From: Rhodobacteraceae bacterium CG17_big_fil_post_rev_8_21_14_2_50_63_15
GTDB lineage: Bacteria > Pseudomonadota > Alphaproteobacteria > Rhodobacterales > Rhodobacteraceae
Length of the DNA stretch: 47,380 nt
Assembly (NCBI GenBank): GCA_002783205.1
Contig: PFEY01000068.1
Location: forward strand, 5,944 to 53,323
Direction: 5' to 3'
The translations under genes were made by a program, and so were the position numbers. Numbering within the stretch: position 1 is the first letter of the stretch; each line of letters starts with the position of its first letter. Positions 7,796 through 16,186 of this stretch are shown piece by piece. The notes under the pieces are model-generated. The model was not told where the DNA came from. It ran no database searches and was given only the letters and a program-made list of their open reading frames with translations.

Positions 7796-8628
7796 TCAAG
7801 CAGTTTGTTGTCCCTGAAGTCGGTTAGTTTTGACGATGACAAGGAGGTCATGAAGCGAGAAAACAACTCGCCTTGCGAACTTACGCGCAACTTGGCGTAG
7901 ATATTGCGGCGATGAATGCGGACCGTGCCGGAAGCGATGCCAAGCGCGCGGCCTGTCGCATCGGCGGAATGGCCCTTCAGGATGTATTCCACCACTTCGG
8001 CCTCCCTCGGCGTGAGCAGATTGCGCGCGAAGCGCTGAAAGGCGTCCTCAATCAGGTGCGGTGCTGACGGTCCCTTTGTGTTGCGAGGTGCCGAGAACGC
8101 GGTGATCCGGCCGCTCCATTGCCTTTGCGCTGTCGCCTCGACGAATGGAAAGATGACTTCGAGGTCGCGGAATTCGCGGGCCGAGAACATCTTGCTCTCG
8201 CGCATCGCCGATATCACCACACTGACATGATCGCCGACATCGATTATGAAGCCCACTTCTTCGGCAAGTCCGGTTTGCACATAATAATTTCGGAAATATT
8301 CCGCTTGGTAGAACCGGTCCGGGGCAAGATCGCGCAACCGAGCCACGCGCGACTTCGTGGGAGCGAGGGAGTGCAGATAGAAGGGGTCCAGCAGATAGGG
8401 ACCAGCCTGATAGTCATCGACCATGACCTTTCGCTTTTTCGTGGAAAAGTCGTCATAAATATCAATGGGTCGGTGTGTGCGGTGATAAGCAAAGATCACC
8501 ATGAATTCGAAAGGTACCGTCACCCGCATGGCCGCAGCCAAGTTGGCCGCGAAATGGGTCTTGCCCAACGCAGAGACAACATTGGCGCTGGCGCGGACCC
8601 AATCCGACATCTGGCTTCTGGCGGCCAT
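7792..8628 (-). CDS. LuxR-family transcriptional regulator
   Basis: A 278-residue regulator with a C-terminal LuxR-type helix-turn-helix at about residues 205-262: LLTPREAEVVEYILKGHS, then ATGRALGIASGTVRIHRRNIYAKL. This is the standard LTxRExEVL...A..L.IS..TV..H..NI..KL pattern. The N-terminal 200 residues do not show the acyl-homoserine-lactone pocket motif clearly and are of unknown sensing type. A ribosome-binding site AAAGGG lies just upstream of the ATG. The gene is divergent from the second ABC operon (118-base shared region), so it is a good candidate for its regulator (inference from position). The 3' end abuts the decayed AraC gene. Confidence 0.88.
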   Translation of the reverse strand: MAARSQMSDWVRASANVVSALGKTHFAANLAAAMRVTVPFEFMVIFAYHRTHRPIDIYDDFSTKKRKVMVDDYQAGPYLLDPFYLHSLAPTKSRVARLRDLAPDRFYQAEYFRNYYVQTGLAEEVGFIIDVGDHVSVVISAMRESKMFSAREFRDLEVIFPFVEATAQRQWSGRITAFSAPRNTKGPSAPHLIEDAFQRFARNLLTPREAEVVEYILKGHSADATGRALGIASGTVRIHRRNIYAKLRVSSQGELFSRFMTSLSSSKLTDFRDNKLLD

Positions 8629-8746
8629 CTATGCCCTTTGTGATATATACATCCTAACTGGCGTTCCGTATCATTTTTCATGATTGTGGTATAGGCCGTT
8701 GCGGTCGATTGCGACGGGATGTGATGTGCACAACGCATAAGCCGGG
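8629..8746. promoter_or_regulatory. Shared divergent promoter region with inverted repeat
   Basis: 118 bases between the luxR-type gene and the second ABC operon. The repeat ATCAT-TTTTC-ATGAT (8670-8684) sits about 60-75 bases before the ATPase start and could be an operator. TATAGG at 8690-8695 is a possible -10 for the plus-strand operon. TATATA-like sequence near 8644-8650 could serve as a -10 for the minus-strand gene. Neither has a clear -35, so activator dependence is possible. Confidence 0.35.
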
Positions 8747-9892
8747 ATGGAAAGAGACATGCGGTCATCCTCTGAAACAGATGCAGCACAGAGTAAGCAC
8801 CATGAGCATGTTGCAGAGTTCATCAACGTATCCAAACGGTTTGGGTCCATTCTGGCGGCGGATCGTCTGAGCCTCGGCATTCGGCGCGGGGAGTTTCTGT
8901 CATTCCTCGGCCCATCAGGCTGCGGCAAGACCACCGCGCTGCGCATGCTGGCCGGTTTCGAGCCACCCAGTGAAGGCATCTTGCGCATCGACAATACCGA
9001 CATGAGCACTGTTCCCTCCTACAGACGCCCGGTCAACATGGTGTTTCAGCACTACGCGCTGTTCCCGCATATGACCGTTGCTCAGAACGTGGGATACGGA
9101 CTGCGCCAACGTCGCCCGCGTCTGCCAAAGGCAGAGATTGGAGCACGGGTCCAAAAGACGCTCTCCACCGTTCGGCTCGACGACTTTGGGGCGCGCCGAA
9201 TTTGGGAATTGTCGGGAGGACAGCAGCAGCGCGTGGCCCTGGCCCGCGCCATAATCAATGAGCCGTCGATTCTGCTTCTGGATGAACCAATGGCAGCGCT
9301 TGATGCAAAGTTGCGCGTCGAGATGCAGCGCGAGTTGCTTGATCTTCAGCGTATCCTCGGGATCACCTTTGTGCTTGTGACGCACGATCAGGAAGAGGCG
9401 CTTTCGATGTCGGACCGTATTTGCATCATGGGCGGCGGACGCATCATGCAAGTGGGTAACCCGCAGGAACTCTATGACCGGCCACGCAATCGCTATGTGG
9501 CAAATTTCGTGGGCAAGGCAAACATTCTACAGGGTGAGGTTCTGGCCCGGCAGGCCGGTCAGGCTCGGATTGTTCTGCCTTCGGGCACCGAGGTTCTGGT
9601 GCCAGACGTTACGCGCGATACCCGCCGTCATGTTGAGGTTGTCGTGCGCCCCGAAGCTCTGAGCCTTGGCTGCGCACATTCAGACAAGGGCACCGCGATT
9701 CCTGCCCGCGTCACGCACCGCACGTTTCTGGGTGATCATACCGAATACCTGTTGCAGGCCGACGGTATCGGCGCATTGCAGGTAAACCTTCCGCGACAAG
9801 CTGAAACAGCTTCTGGCGGGCACGGAGTGGGCGATGACGTCCACATCCTGTGGGCGGCGGGCACAGGACTTGTCCTCGCGGCCGAAGACTGA
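8747..9892 (+). CDS. ABC transporter ATP-binding protein, PotA-type (second system)
   Basis: ATPase subunit of the second polyamine-type importer (381 residues). Seen: Walker A GPSGCGKT (residues 55-62), signature LSGGQQQRV, Walker B ILLLDEPMAALD, switch His in VTHDQEEALSMSDR, and a C-terminal TOBE-like domain (VVVRPEALSLG, then RVTHRTFLGDHTEYLLQ). The protein is clearly distinct from the ATPase at 2693-3697, so this is not a recent duplication. ATG 8759 is an alternative start with GGAAAGAG ahead of it and would remove four residues. First gene of a five-gene plus-strand operon. Confidence 0.93.
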   Translation: MERDMRSSSETDAAQSKHHEHVAEFINVSKRFGSILAADRLSLGIRRGEFLSFLGPSGCGKTTALRMLAGFEPPSEGILRIDNTDMSTVPSYRRPVNMVFQHYALFPHMTVAQNVGYGLRQRRPRLPKAEIGARVQKTLSTVRLDDFGARRIWELSGGQQQRVALARAIINEPSILLLDEPMAALDAKLRVEMQRELLDLQRILGITFVLVTHDQEEALSMSDRICIMGGGRIMQVGNPQELYDRPRNRYVANFVGKANILQGEVLARQAGQARIVLPSGTEVLVPDVTRDTRRHVEVVVRPEALSLGCAHSDKGTAIPARVTHRTFLGDHTEYLLQADGIGALQVNLPRQAETASGGHGVGDDVHILWAAGTGLVLAAED

Positions 9893-9931
9893 CCGATCCT
9901 ATCAGCAAGAGGTTCAACAAGGGGAAACGCC

Positions 9932-11086
9932 ATGACCGATAAAACCAAGCCGATCACTCGGCAGAAATTCATTGAAGAATTGCGGCGCTATGAGAAAGGT
10001 TCGATCTCCCGGCGGCATTTTCTGGAAGCCACAGGCCTTGGCACCGCGATGATGGTGATGGGCGGAGCCATGCCGGGCCTCATGCCCGGCCGTGCGCACG
10101 CGCAGGATCTGGGCGACCGGGTGGTTCTGGCGACGTGGCCGAACTATCATGACGCGGCGAATTTTGACCGTTTCAAGGATGAGGCGGGCGTGTTGACACA
10201 GGTCAACGTCTTTGGCTCGAACGAGGAGATGCTGGCCAAGTTGCAGGCCGGTGGATCGGGTTGGGATGTGTTCGTGCCCACCAACTACGCCATCTCGACC
10301 TATGTCGAGGCCGATCTGATCGAACCGCTGGATTTGTCAAAATTGTCTAACTACGACCCGGCGGCCTTTGATCAGCGATTCGCAGATGCCGGAACAATCA
10401 ACGGAACCGTTTACGCCGTGCCCAAGAACTGGGGGACTACCGGTATTGCCTTCAATTCCAATAAGACTGGCGGCATCGTGGATAGTTGGAAGACCTTCTT
10501 TGATGGTGCGCGCGATCAGTTCGACGGACGCGTCATGGTACATGACTACCAACTCACGACGATCGGCAACGCGCTGGTTTACTTCGGGCACAGTTTCAAT
10601 TCGGTTGATCCTGCGGAACTGGCGGACGCGGAGAAGCTACTTATCGATGTCAAGCCTCATCTCTTTGCGATTTCCTCGGATTATCAGCCCTCGATGCGCA
10701 ATGGTGATGCCTGGCTGACAATGTGCTGGACCGGGGACGGCAAACAGATGAACAGCGACATGCCCGAGATCGGGTTTGCGTTGGGCCGCGAGGGGGGCGA
10801 GATCTGGTCCGACTATTACGCCATTCCCAAGAGCGCACCGCATCGCGAGGCGGCTTATGCGCTGGTGAATTATCTTCTTGCCCCAGAGGTCAACGCGCGT
10901 GAGGCTCTGGCGCATGGGTATCCGGTGGCTGATGCGAGAACCAATGCGCTGCTTCCCGAGGCGTTGCTCAAGGATCCTATCCTCTATCCGGCGGCCGAAT
11001 TACTGAGCCCTCTGGAGTTTGGTGCGGCCGTGACGCTCACGGATCCGAACCGAGCGGAACTCATGGCAAGGTTCAAATCGGCCTGA
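9932..11086 (+). CDS. Tat-exported polyamine-type substrate-binding protein
   Basis: Periplasmic binding protein of 384 residues. AAGGGG lies seven bases before the ATG. Seen: a twin-arginine motif SRRHFLE (Arg 27-28) after a charged N-terminal extension, a hydrophobic segment, and a cleavage-like GRAHAQD. This points to Tat export rather than Sec, unlike the first system's binding protein. Mature domain: VVLATWPNYHD, GSGWDVFVPTNYAISTY, VPKNWGTTGIAFNS, CWTGDGKQM and DYYAIPKSAPHREAAYALVNYLL, all in the order usual for PotD/PotF-like proteins. Ligand unknown; polyamine-like by family. It lies 39 bases after the ATPase and 16 bases before the first permease. Confidence 0.9.
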   Translation: MTDKTKPITRQKFIEELRRYEKGSISRRHFLEATGLGTAMMVMGGAMPGLMPGRAHAQDLGDRVVLATWPNYHDAANFDRFKDEAGVLTQVNVFGSNEEMLAKLQAGGSGWDVFVPTNYAISTYVEADLIEPLDLSKLSNYDPAAFDQRFADAGTINGTVYAVPKNWGTTGIAFNSNKTGGIVDSWKTFFDGARDQFDGRVMVHDYQLTTIGNALVYFGHSFNSVDPAELADAEKLLIDVKPHLFAISSDYQPSMRNGDAWLTMCWTGDGKQMNSDMPEIGFALGREGGEIWSDYYAIPKSAPHREAAYALVNYLLAPEVNAREALAHGYPVADARTNALLPEALLKDPILYPAAELLSPLEFGAAVTLTDPNRAELMARFKSA

Positions 11087-11102
11087 GCAATGGAGGCGGA
11101 CG

Positions 11103-11960
11103 ATGGCCATGACACAATCTCGCGCCCGTGCGCTACTGCTCGCCCCTGCAGGCCTGTGGTATGTGACGCTTTTGGTGTTTCCTCTGGCCGTCGTCCTGAT
11201 CTTTTCCTTTGGAGAACGCAACCCGATCGGTGGCTACGCGCCCGGGTTCACACTTGAACAATATGCAAATCTTCCATCGCGCTTCGCCGCTTTTCGCAAT
11301 ACGCTCACGCTGGCCCCGCTCGGCACTCTGGCGGCGCTCATCATCGCTTATCCGTTGGCCTACTATCTGGCGCTCCGGGTCTCACCCCGCTGGAAAACCA
11401 CGCTTCTTATCCTTGTCATCGTGCCATTCTGGACCTCGATTCTGATCCGGTCCTACGCATGGATCTATCTGTTGGGCGGCAATGGCATTCCGGCCCTGCT
11501 GGAGGCATTAGGGATCGACTCGATCAGGCTGATCAACACGCCATTCGCGGTGCTGGTGGGCATCGTTTACGGCTATCTGCCATTGATGGTGTTTCCGATC
11601 TATGTGGCGCTGGACAAACTTGACAAGAGTTTGCTGGATGCGGCCTCGGATCTGGGCACGCCACCCTGGCGCAGTTTCGTGCAGATCACGTTGCCCTTGT
11701 CGATGCCTGGCGTGCTGACCGGATCCATGCTGGTCTTCATCCTGCTCACGGGTGAGTTTCTGATCCCAGCCATCCTAGGCGGCGGCAAGGTGTTCTTTGT
11801 CGGCAACGCATTGGTCGATCTGTTCTTACAGTCGCGCAACTGGGCGTTCGGCTCGGCGGTCGCGGTCGCACTGATCGTGATCATGCTGATCGTCGTCGCA
11901 CTCTACGCTCGCGCAATCAGGCGCTTCGGAGCGAGCCGTGACGATGTTGGGATCATGTGA
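11103..11960 (+). CDS. ABC transporter permease, PotB-type (second system)
   Basis: Inner-membrane permease of 285 residues with about six hydrophobic segments. GGAGG lies six bases before the ATG. Seen: LLAPAGLWYVTLLVFPLAVVL at the N-terminus, the VPFWTSILIRSYAWIYLLGGNG region common to PotB/PotH, and an EAA loop read as DAASDLGTPPWRSFVQITLPL. FILLTGEFLIPAILGGGKVFF is the expected later membrane segment. Partner of the following permease, with which it would form the channel for the ligand delivered by the Tat-exported binding protein. Confidence 0.92.
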   Translation: MAMTQSRARALLLAPAGLWYVTLLVFPLAVVLIFSFGERNPIGGYAPGFTLEQYANLPSRFAAFRNTLTLAPLGTLAALIIAYPLAYYLALRVSPRWKTTLLILVIVPFWTSILIRSYAWIYLLGGNGIPALLEALGIDSIRLINTPFAVLVGIVYGYLPLMVFPIYVALDKLDKSLLDAASDLGTPPWRSFVQITLPLSMPGVLTGSMLVFILLTGEFLIPAILGGGKVFFVGNALVDLFLQSRNWAFGSAVAVALIVIMLIVVALYARAIRRFGASRDDVGIM

Positions 11961-11967
11961 GGATACC

Positions 11968-12774
11968 ATGAGGCTTTATGCTGTCACCGTTTACGCATTT
12001 CTCTACCTGCCCATTGCGATCATCGCCCTCTTTTCGTTTTCGGCGGGCCGGTCGGCCAGTTCGATGGATGGGTTCACAACTGCGTGGTATGCCCGCGCGC
12101 TCAGCAATCCCTTTGTGATGGAGTCGCTTTGGACCTCGCTCAGGGTGGCCCTGCTTTCAGCCATTCTGGCCACCGTGTCGGGAACCATGGCGGCGCTCGC
12201 TCTGACCGGCATGAAAGGGCGGTTGCGCGCTCTTTTCGATGGTCTGGTGATGATCGCCGTGATGATTCCGGGCGTGGTGATCGGCATTGCCGCATTGATC
12301 GCCCTGATGACGGTGTTCGGGGCTGTCAATCCGTGGATTGAGCTGATCTTGGGGCGCCAATTGTCCATGGGTCTTGGCTCTCTCATCGGGCTGCATGGCA
12401 TGTTTACCATGTCGCTGGTGGTCCTCATCGTCCGCGGCCGGATGGAGACCTTCGACCGGGCGCAGATCGAGGCGTCGAACGATCTGGGGGCCGACCCGTT
12501 TGGAACGTTCCGGCAGGTGACGCTCCCGCAGATCGCACCTGCCATTCTGGCCGGCTTCTTGCTGGCGTTCACCTTCAGTTTCGACGATTTCATCATGGCA
12601 TTCTTTGTCGCCGGATCCGAGACGACCTTGCCGATCTATATCTTTTCGTCGATCCGGCGCGGCGTTACGCCCGAGATCAACGCGATCGGAACCATGGTGA
12701 TGGTGGCCTCGCTCATCCTTCTGATGATTGCGCAGATCTTACTGCGGCCGGACAAATCGCGGGCGGAGGGCTAA
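11968..12774 (+). CDS. ABC transporter permease, PotC-type (second system)
   Basis: Inner-membrane permease of 268 residues. The start chosen is MRLYAVTVYAFLYLPIAI at 11968 because GAGGAT precedes it and it begins seven bases after the upstream stop; an in-frame ATG at 11938 would overlap the previous gene and add ten poorly conserved residues. Seen: an EAA loop IEASNDLGADPFGTFRQVTLPQ and the PotC-type stretch LAFTFSFDDFIIMAFF (read as FSFDDFIMAFFVAGSETTLP). The last segment ends with VMVASLILLMIAQILL. Five bases separate its stop from the short-chain dehydrogenase start. Confidence 0.92.
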   Translation: MRLYAVTVYAFLYLPIAIIALFSFSAGRSASSMDGFTTAWYARALSNPFVMESLWTSLRVALLSAILATVSGTMAALALTGMKGRLRALFDGLVMIAVMIPGVVIGIAALIALMTVFGAVNPWIELILGRQLSMGLGSLIGLHGMFTMSLVVLIVRGRMETFDRAQIEASNDLGADPFGTFRQVTLPQIAPAILAGFLLAFTFSFDDFIMAFFVAGSETTLPIYIFSSIRRGVTPEINAIGTMVMVASLILLMIAQILLRPDKSRAEG

Positions 12775-12779
12775 GTCAG

Positions 12780-13550
12780 ATGCAGAGGACAGGGATACTC
12801 AAGGATCGCGTGGCACTGGTGACTGCCGCCGGTTCCGGTATCGGACGGGCCGGAGCGATCGCCATGGCCTGCGAAGGTGCATTCGTGGTTGTGACGGATT
12901 TGGAACACGACCTCGCGAAGGAGACATGTGCGAGGATCGAGGCGAAGGGCGGGCGTGCCTCTGCTGTCGCGCTCGATGTGACTGATGACGCAGCCTGCGG
13001 CGCGGCGGTGGAACGGGTTCTGAAAGATCACGGGCGGATTGACATCTTGCACAGTCATGCGGGCATCCAGATCCCCGGACGACTTGAGGATGTCTGTCCC
13101 GACCAGATGGATACCGCCTGGGCGCTGAACGTGCGTGCGCATTTCGTGTTGTCACAGGCTGTTGTTCCTTCGATGCGGCAGCAGGGCGGTGGATCGGTCA
13201 TCGTGACAGCCTCAAATTCCGGCTGCCAATATGATCGGGGCATGATTTCCTATGCCACGACCAAGCATGCCGCCGTCGCGATGGTAAAGCAGATGGCGGT
13301 TGATTATGCGTGTGAAAACATACGCTTCAATGCGTTGTGTCCGGGATTTGTGGACACTCCCTTCAATGCCGGATTCGAGAGGCAGATGGGCGGGCGGGCA
13401 TCGCTTGAATCTTATGTTGCGGGGGTGATTCCGATGGGACGCTGGGCTCTCGTTGAAGAGATCGCGGAAGGCATCATCTATCTGGCGTCGGACAGGTCGA
13501 GCTTTGTCACTGGTCTTGCACTGGTGATCGACGGCGGGGAGATGCTCTAA
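12780..13550 (+). CDS. Short-chain dehydrogenase/reductase (SDR)
   Basis: Classical SDR of 256 residues, cytoplasmic, NAD(P)-dependent. Seen: the cofactor loop TAAGSGIGRA near residue 15 (the usual first Gly is Ala), ALDVTDD, the catalytic Ser in VTASNSG and YxxxK in SYATTKHAA, followed by NIRFNALCPGFVDTPF and the C-terminal FVTGLALVIDGGEM. The NNAG motif that normally supports the central sheet reads SHAGI here, a change at a conserved Asn. It is the last gene of the ABC operon, so it probably acts on the imported compound or its breakdown product. A 3-oxoacyl reductase-like or alcohol dehydrogenase role cannot be told apart by sequence. Confidence 0.9.
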   Translation: MQRTGILKDRVALVTAAGSGIGRAGAIAMACEGAFVVVTDLEHDLAKETCARIEAKGGRASAVALDVTDDAACGAAVERVLKDHGRIDILHSHAGIQIPGRLEDVCPDQMDTAWALNVRAHFVLSQAVVPSMRQQGGGSVIVTASNSGCQYDRGMISYATTKHAAVAMVKQMAVDYACENIRFNALCPGFVDTPFNAGFERQMGGRASLESYVAGVIPMGRWALVEEIAEGIIYLASDRSSFVTGLALVIDGGEML

Positions 13551-13875
13551 GGCCCTGTCGTTGCGAGGGTATGGAGATCCTGCGGTTGCGACGATCCTCT
13601 CATCAGACGATGGCGGCTCACCCCCCCCTTCTTTGTCGAGTGGATGGGTGCTGCGCCGACGACCAAAGATGTCGTGGCGAATGCGCTTTGCGCCGCTTCA
13701 GTGGGCCATCGCCGAGTGACGCAAGGCCAGGCCACCACTTCATCAGGGCGCACTTGAACCTTGCTCTGGCGCAAGGTCCGTGGTCAGTTTAGCGTGGTTG
13801 GACAGTTTCTTCCTGATTCCTCTCAACTTCTATTTCACTGTTCCGCAGTGCCGTGGATTTCGAGAAAGGTATTCA
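13551..13875. other. Intergenic stretch, possible mobile-element remnant
   Basis: 325 bases between the SDR and the chaperone pair with no convincing gene. Open frames on both strands are short and without ribosome-binding sites. The segment contains a C8 run (13621-13628) and CCTTGCTCTGGCGCAAGG, a short inverted repeat near 13758-13775. The block starting GGCCCTGTCGTTGC directly after the SDR stop looks like the end of an insertion sequence. I cannot identify a family, and no second terminal repeat or target duplication was found. Confidence 0.3.
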
Positions 13876-14823
13876 ATGCCGAATGATCCATACAAAACCC
13901 TCGGTGTGACCAAGGCGGCAACGACCGAGGAGATCAAGAAAGCCTATCGCAAGTTGGTGCGCACCAGTCACCCGGACCTGCATCCCGACGATGCCGGGGC
14001 CGAGGCAAGGTTCAAGGCGATCGGAGCGGCCTATGATATCCTGAAAGATCCTGAAACGCGTGCGCGCTATGATGCAGGAGAGATAGATGGCTTGGGCGCA
14101 GAGCGCCCGAGGCGACAATATTATCGGGATTTTGCGAACTCGACAGAGAATGCCTATCAGCAAGGGCGTGGGTTTGGGTCGAATGTCGATCCTGCGGATA
14201 TCTTTGCGGAAATTTTGCGCAATCGGGCACGTTCATCCGGCGGAGACACGTTTGGCGGTCGCGGGTTCGAGGCCCCCGGCCAGGATGTGCGTTACTCGCT
14301 CGACGTTCCGTTCCTTGATGCTGCACGAGGGGCGGAAACCCGCATCACACTGCCAGATGGCCAGAGTCTGGCCGTAAGGATCCCCCAAGGCACCGAAGAC
14401 GGCCAGATGCTGCGGTTGCGTGGCAAGGGGGCTCCCGGTTACGGCGGCGGGCCTGCCGGAGATGCGCTGATCAGTATCGTGGTGCGTCCGCATCCGGTCT
14501 TTCGTCGGGACGGCGACGACATTCTGCTGACGCTGCCGATCACGCTTGACGAGGCGATTCTGGGCGGCAAGGTGACGACGCCCACCATCGACGGCCCTGT
14601 CGGGCTGACAGTGCCGGCGGGGGCGAGTTCGGGGCGGGTCTTGCGTCTTCGGGGGCGCGGGATCTCGCGTGCGGGACAAAAGACGAAGGGCGATCAGAGG
14701 GTCGAACTCAAGATCGTCGTGCCGCCTGATCCAGATGCTGGCCTGCGCGCCTTTCTGTCGGACTGGCGCAAGACACATGCGTTTGACCCCAGGGCCGATC
14801 TGCTGAAGGAGGCAGGGATATGA
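13876..14823 (+). CDS. cbpA: DnaJ-type co-chaperone, CbpA-like
   Basis: Class II J-domain protein of 315 residues that stimulates DnaK. The start at 13876 has GAAAGG seven bases upstream and begins MPNDPYKTLGV; an open extension to 13780 has no family resemblance. Seen: the J domain with HPD at residues 32-34 and AYDILKDPETRARYD, then two C-terminal beta domains (YSLDVPFLDAARGAETRITLP and a later DDILLTLPITLDEAILGGKV). There is no CxxCxGxG zinc-finger region, which separates it from DnaJ proper. Followed, with a four-base overlap, by a CbpM-like modulator, the usual partner of CbpA. Confidence 0.9.
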   Translation: MPNDPYKTLGVTKAATTEEIKKAYRKLVRTSHPDLHPDDAGAEARFKAIGAAYDILKDPETRARYDAGEIDGLGAERPRRQYYRDFANSTENAYQQGRGFGSNVDPADIFAEILRNRARSSGGDTFGGRGFEAPGQDVRYSLDVPFLDAARGAETRITLPDGQSLAVRIPQGTEDGQMLRLRGKGAPGYGGGPAGDALISIVVRPHPVFRRDGDDILLTLPITLDEAILGGKVTTPTIDGPVGLTVPAGASSGRVLRLRGRGISRAGQKTKGDQRVELKIVVPPDPDAGLRAFLSDWRKTHAFDPRADLLKEAGI

Positions 14824-15149
14824 CAGAGCGATTTTCCGAAGCCGATGTCGTGACCACCGTCACAAGGCTGACCCGCAGCCAGCTTTTCCGTTTCGTGGAA
14901 GCGGAATTCGTCAGGCCGGAACGCGACGGCGATGGATTTGTTTTCACGCGTGTCGACATCGCGCGGCTAGAGCTTTTGTGCGATCTGTCTCAGGATCTGG
15001 AACTGGATGACACGGCTCTTGATGTGATCCTCTCGCTGATCGACCAACTGCACGCTGCCAAACAGGAAATCGAGACAATGAGGCGCGCGATTGCCGCCTT
15101 GCCCGAGGATCTGCGGGCATCCTTGGCTGACGCGGTGAAACGGTCCTGA
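14820..15149 (+). CDS. cbpM: CbpM-like chaperone modulator
   Basis: A 109-residue protein resembling CbpM, the MerR-like modulator that binds the J domain of CbpA and blocks its action. Seen: FSEADVVTTVTRLTRSQLFRFVEAEFVRPER, where a winged-helix MerR-like segment is followed by DIARLELLCDLSQDLELDDTALDVILSLIDQLHAAKQEI, the helical part with LDxL typical of the family. The start codon overlaps the stop of the cbpA-like gene, so they are translationally coupled. Cytoplasmic. Confidence rests on both the sequence and the gene pairing. Confidence 0.85.
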   Translation: MTERFSEADVVTTVTRLTRSQLFRFVEAEFVRPERDGDGFVFTRVDIARLELLCDLSQDLELDDTALDVILSLIDQLHAAKQEIETMRRAIAALPEDLRASLADAVKRS

Positions 15150-15441
15150 TTGCGGGCGTCACGCAAAGCCACACCCTACCAACGACCGGCAGGAGACGGG
15201 GATCGGCGATTTCGAATGTTGAATCGCGTTCACCGCCTGGAACCCCGATCTATGATGAGGACACCATCACCGTTTTGCCCGGATCAGTTGCTAGCCATCA
15301 GGCGACCAGTATCACACAGGGCCGACCCTCTGCCCTCTCGGTATATGGAGATCGCTCATTCGTTTGCGTCAGCGGGATGACTGGCGTCTTTGACGATCAA
15401 CTGAGATTGTCGACTGTATCACCAGTCTGATCTCTTAAAAC

Positions 15442-15516
15442 TGGAGCGGGCGAAGAGATTCGAACTCTCGACCCTAACCTTGGCAAGGTTATGCTCTACC
15501 CCTGAGCTACGCCCGC
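15442..15516 (-). tRNA. tRNA-Gly (anticodon GCC)
   Basis: On the minus strand, GCGGGCGTAGCTCAGGGG starts the acceptor and D arms at 15516. The anticodon arm reads AACCTTGCCAAGGTT with GCC in the loop, and the T arm contains GAGAGTTCGAATCTC. The acceptor stem closes as CGCCCGC and TCCA is encoded at the 3' end (15445-15442). All four stems pair by eye. The 292 bases between the CbpM-like gene and this tRNA show no gene. No copy of the tRNA 3' end was seen elsewhere in the window, so no attachment site is claimed. Confidence 0.97.
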
Positions 15517-15664
15517 ATCCTTGGGTGAGGCGTGAGATATTGAGTCTGACGTGCGGCTGCAAGGGGAAAAACGCCGGAGAGACGGAATTTTTTGGACCGG
15601 GGCAAAACCTGAATGTCTGAAAGACCCGATACCGGGGCCGCAGTCGTGTGATATCCTGGACAGG

Positions 15665-16009
15665 ATGGGCATCCATGTGAGGTTGGTCAAATGGCGCTCT
15701 GCCATATCGGGAGTTTCAAACATTTTTGCCAGAATAACACATTACAAGATGAAATCCGAAAGTCGCGATGCTGCGACCGATTTGATGAATTCGCTGAGAG
15801 ATCAGATCAAGAGCATGCCTGGCGTGCAGCATTTCCTGAACGTCCTGAACGCGGACGGTAGCGGCTACGTGGTGGCCGTGGTCGAAAGCGAGGCGGTGTC
15901 GCAGGCGAATGACAAAACGGTGACAACGCTCTGGAGCAACTTTGCGGATTATCTCGAAGCGCCGCCCAAGCCGGAGGGATATGATGTGAAGGCCAACTGG
16001 TCCAACTGA
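15665..16009 (+). CDS. Small conserved protein, possible dimeric alpha/beta-barrel fold
   Basis: Conserved hypothetical protein. The body reads ARITHYKMKSESRDAATDLM, then LRDQIKSMPGVQHFLNVLNADGSGYVVAVVES, then TLWSNFADYLEAPPKPEGYDV. The length (about 95 residues of domain), the RITHYKMK opening and the NxDGSGY...VES centre suggest a dimeric alpha/beta-barrel (antibiotic-monooxygenase-like) domain. The start is uncertain: 15665 is the nearest ATG, but the domain begins near 15717, where there is no ATG, GTG or TTG, and the open frame extends to 15551. No known enzyme motif was found. Alone on its strand between a tRNA and a phosphoesterase. Confidence 0.6.
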   Translation: MGIHVRLVKWRSAISGVSNIFARITHYKMKSESRDAATDLMNSLRDQIKSMPGVQHFLNVLNADGSGYVVAVVESEAVSQANDKTVTTLWSNFADYLEAPPKPEGYDVKANWSN

Positions 16010-16186
16010 GGCTGCGGGTTACGAGCGTCTAGCGATCCGGGTCTTGCCCGGCAAAGATTCGGCACATGAGTTTGCCCTCCCTCATCCGGCTCAGTGGACA
16101 GGCCCACAGACCAGACCTCAGTACGTCACAGGATGATGGCCGATATGATGGCCAATTTTTCACTCCGTGAAAGCCCATGGCGGTGT

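Noticed and set aside
15442..15516. tRNA-Gly as an integration site
   Set aside because: No integrase gene, no second copy of the tRNA 3' end and no change in gene content at this border.
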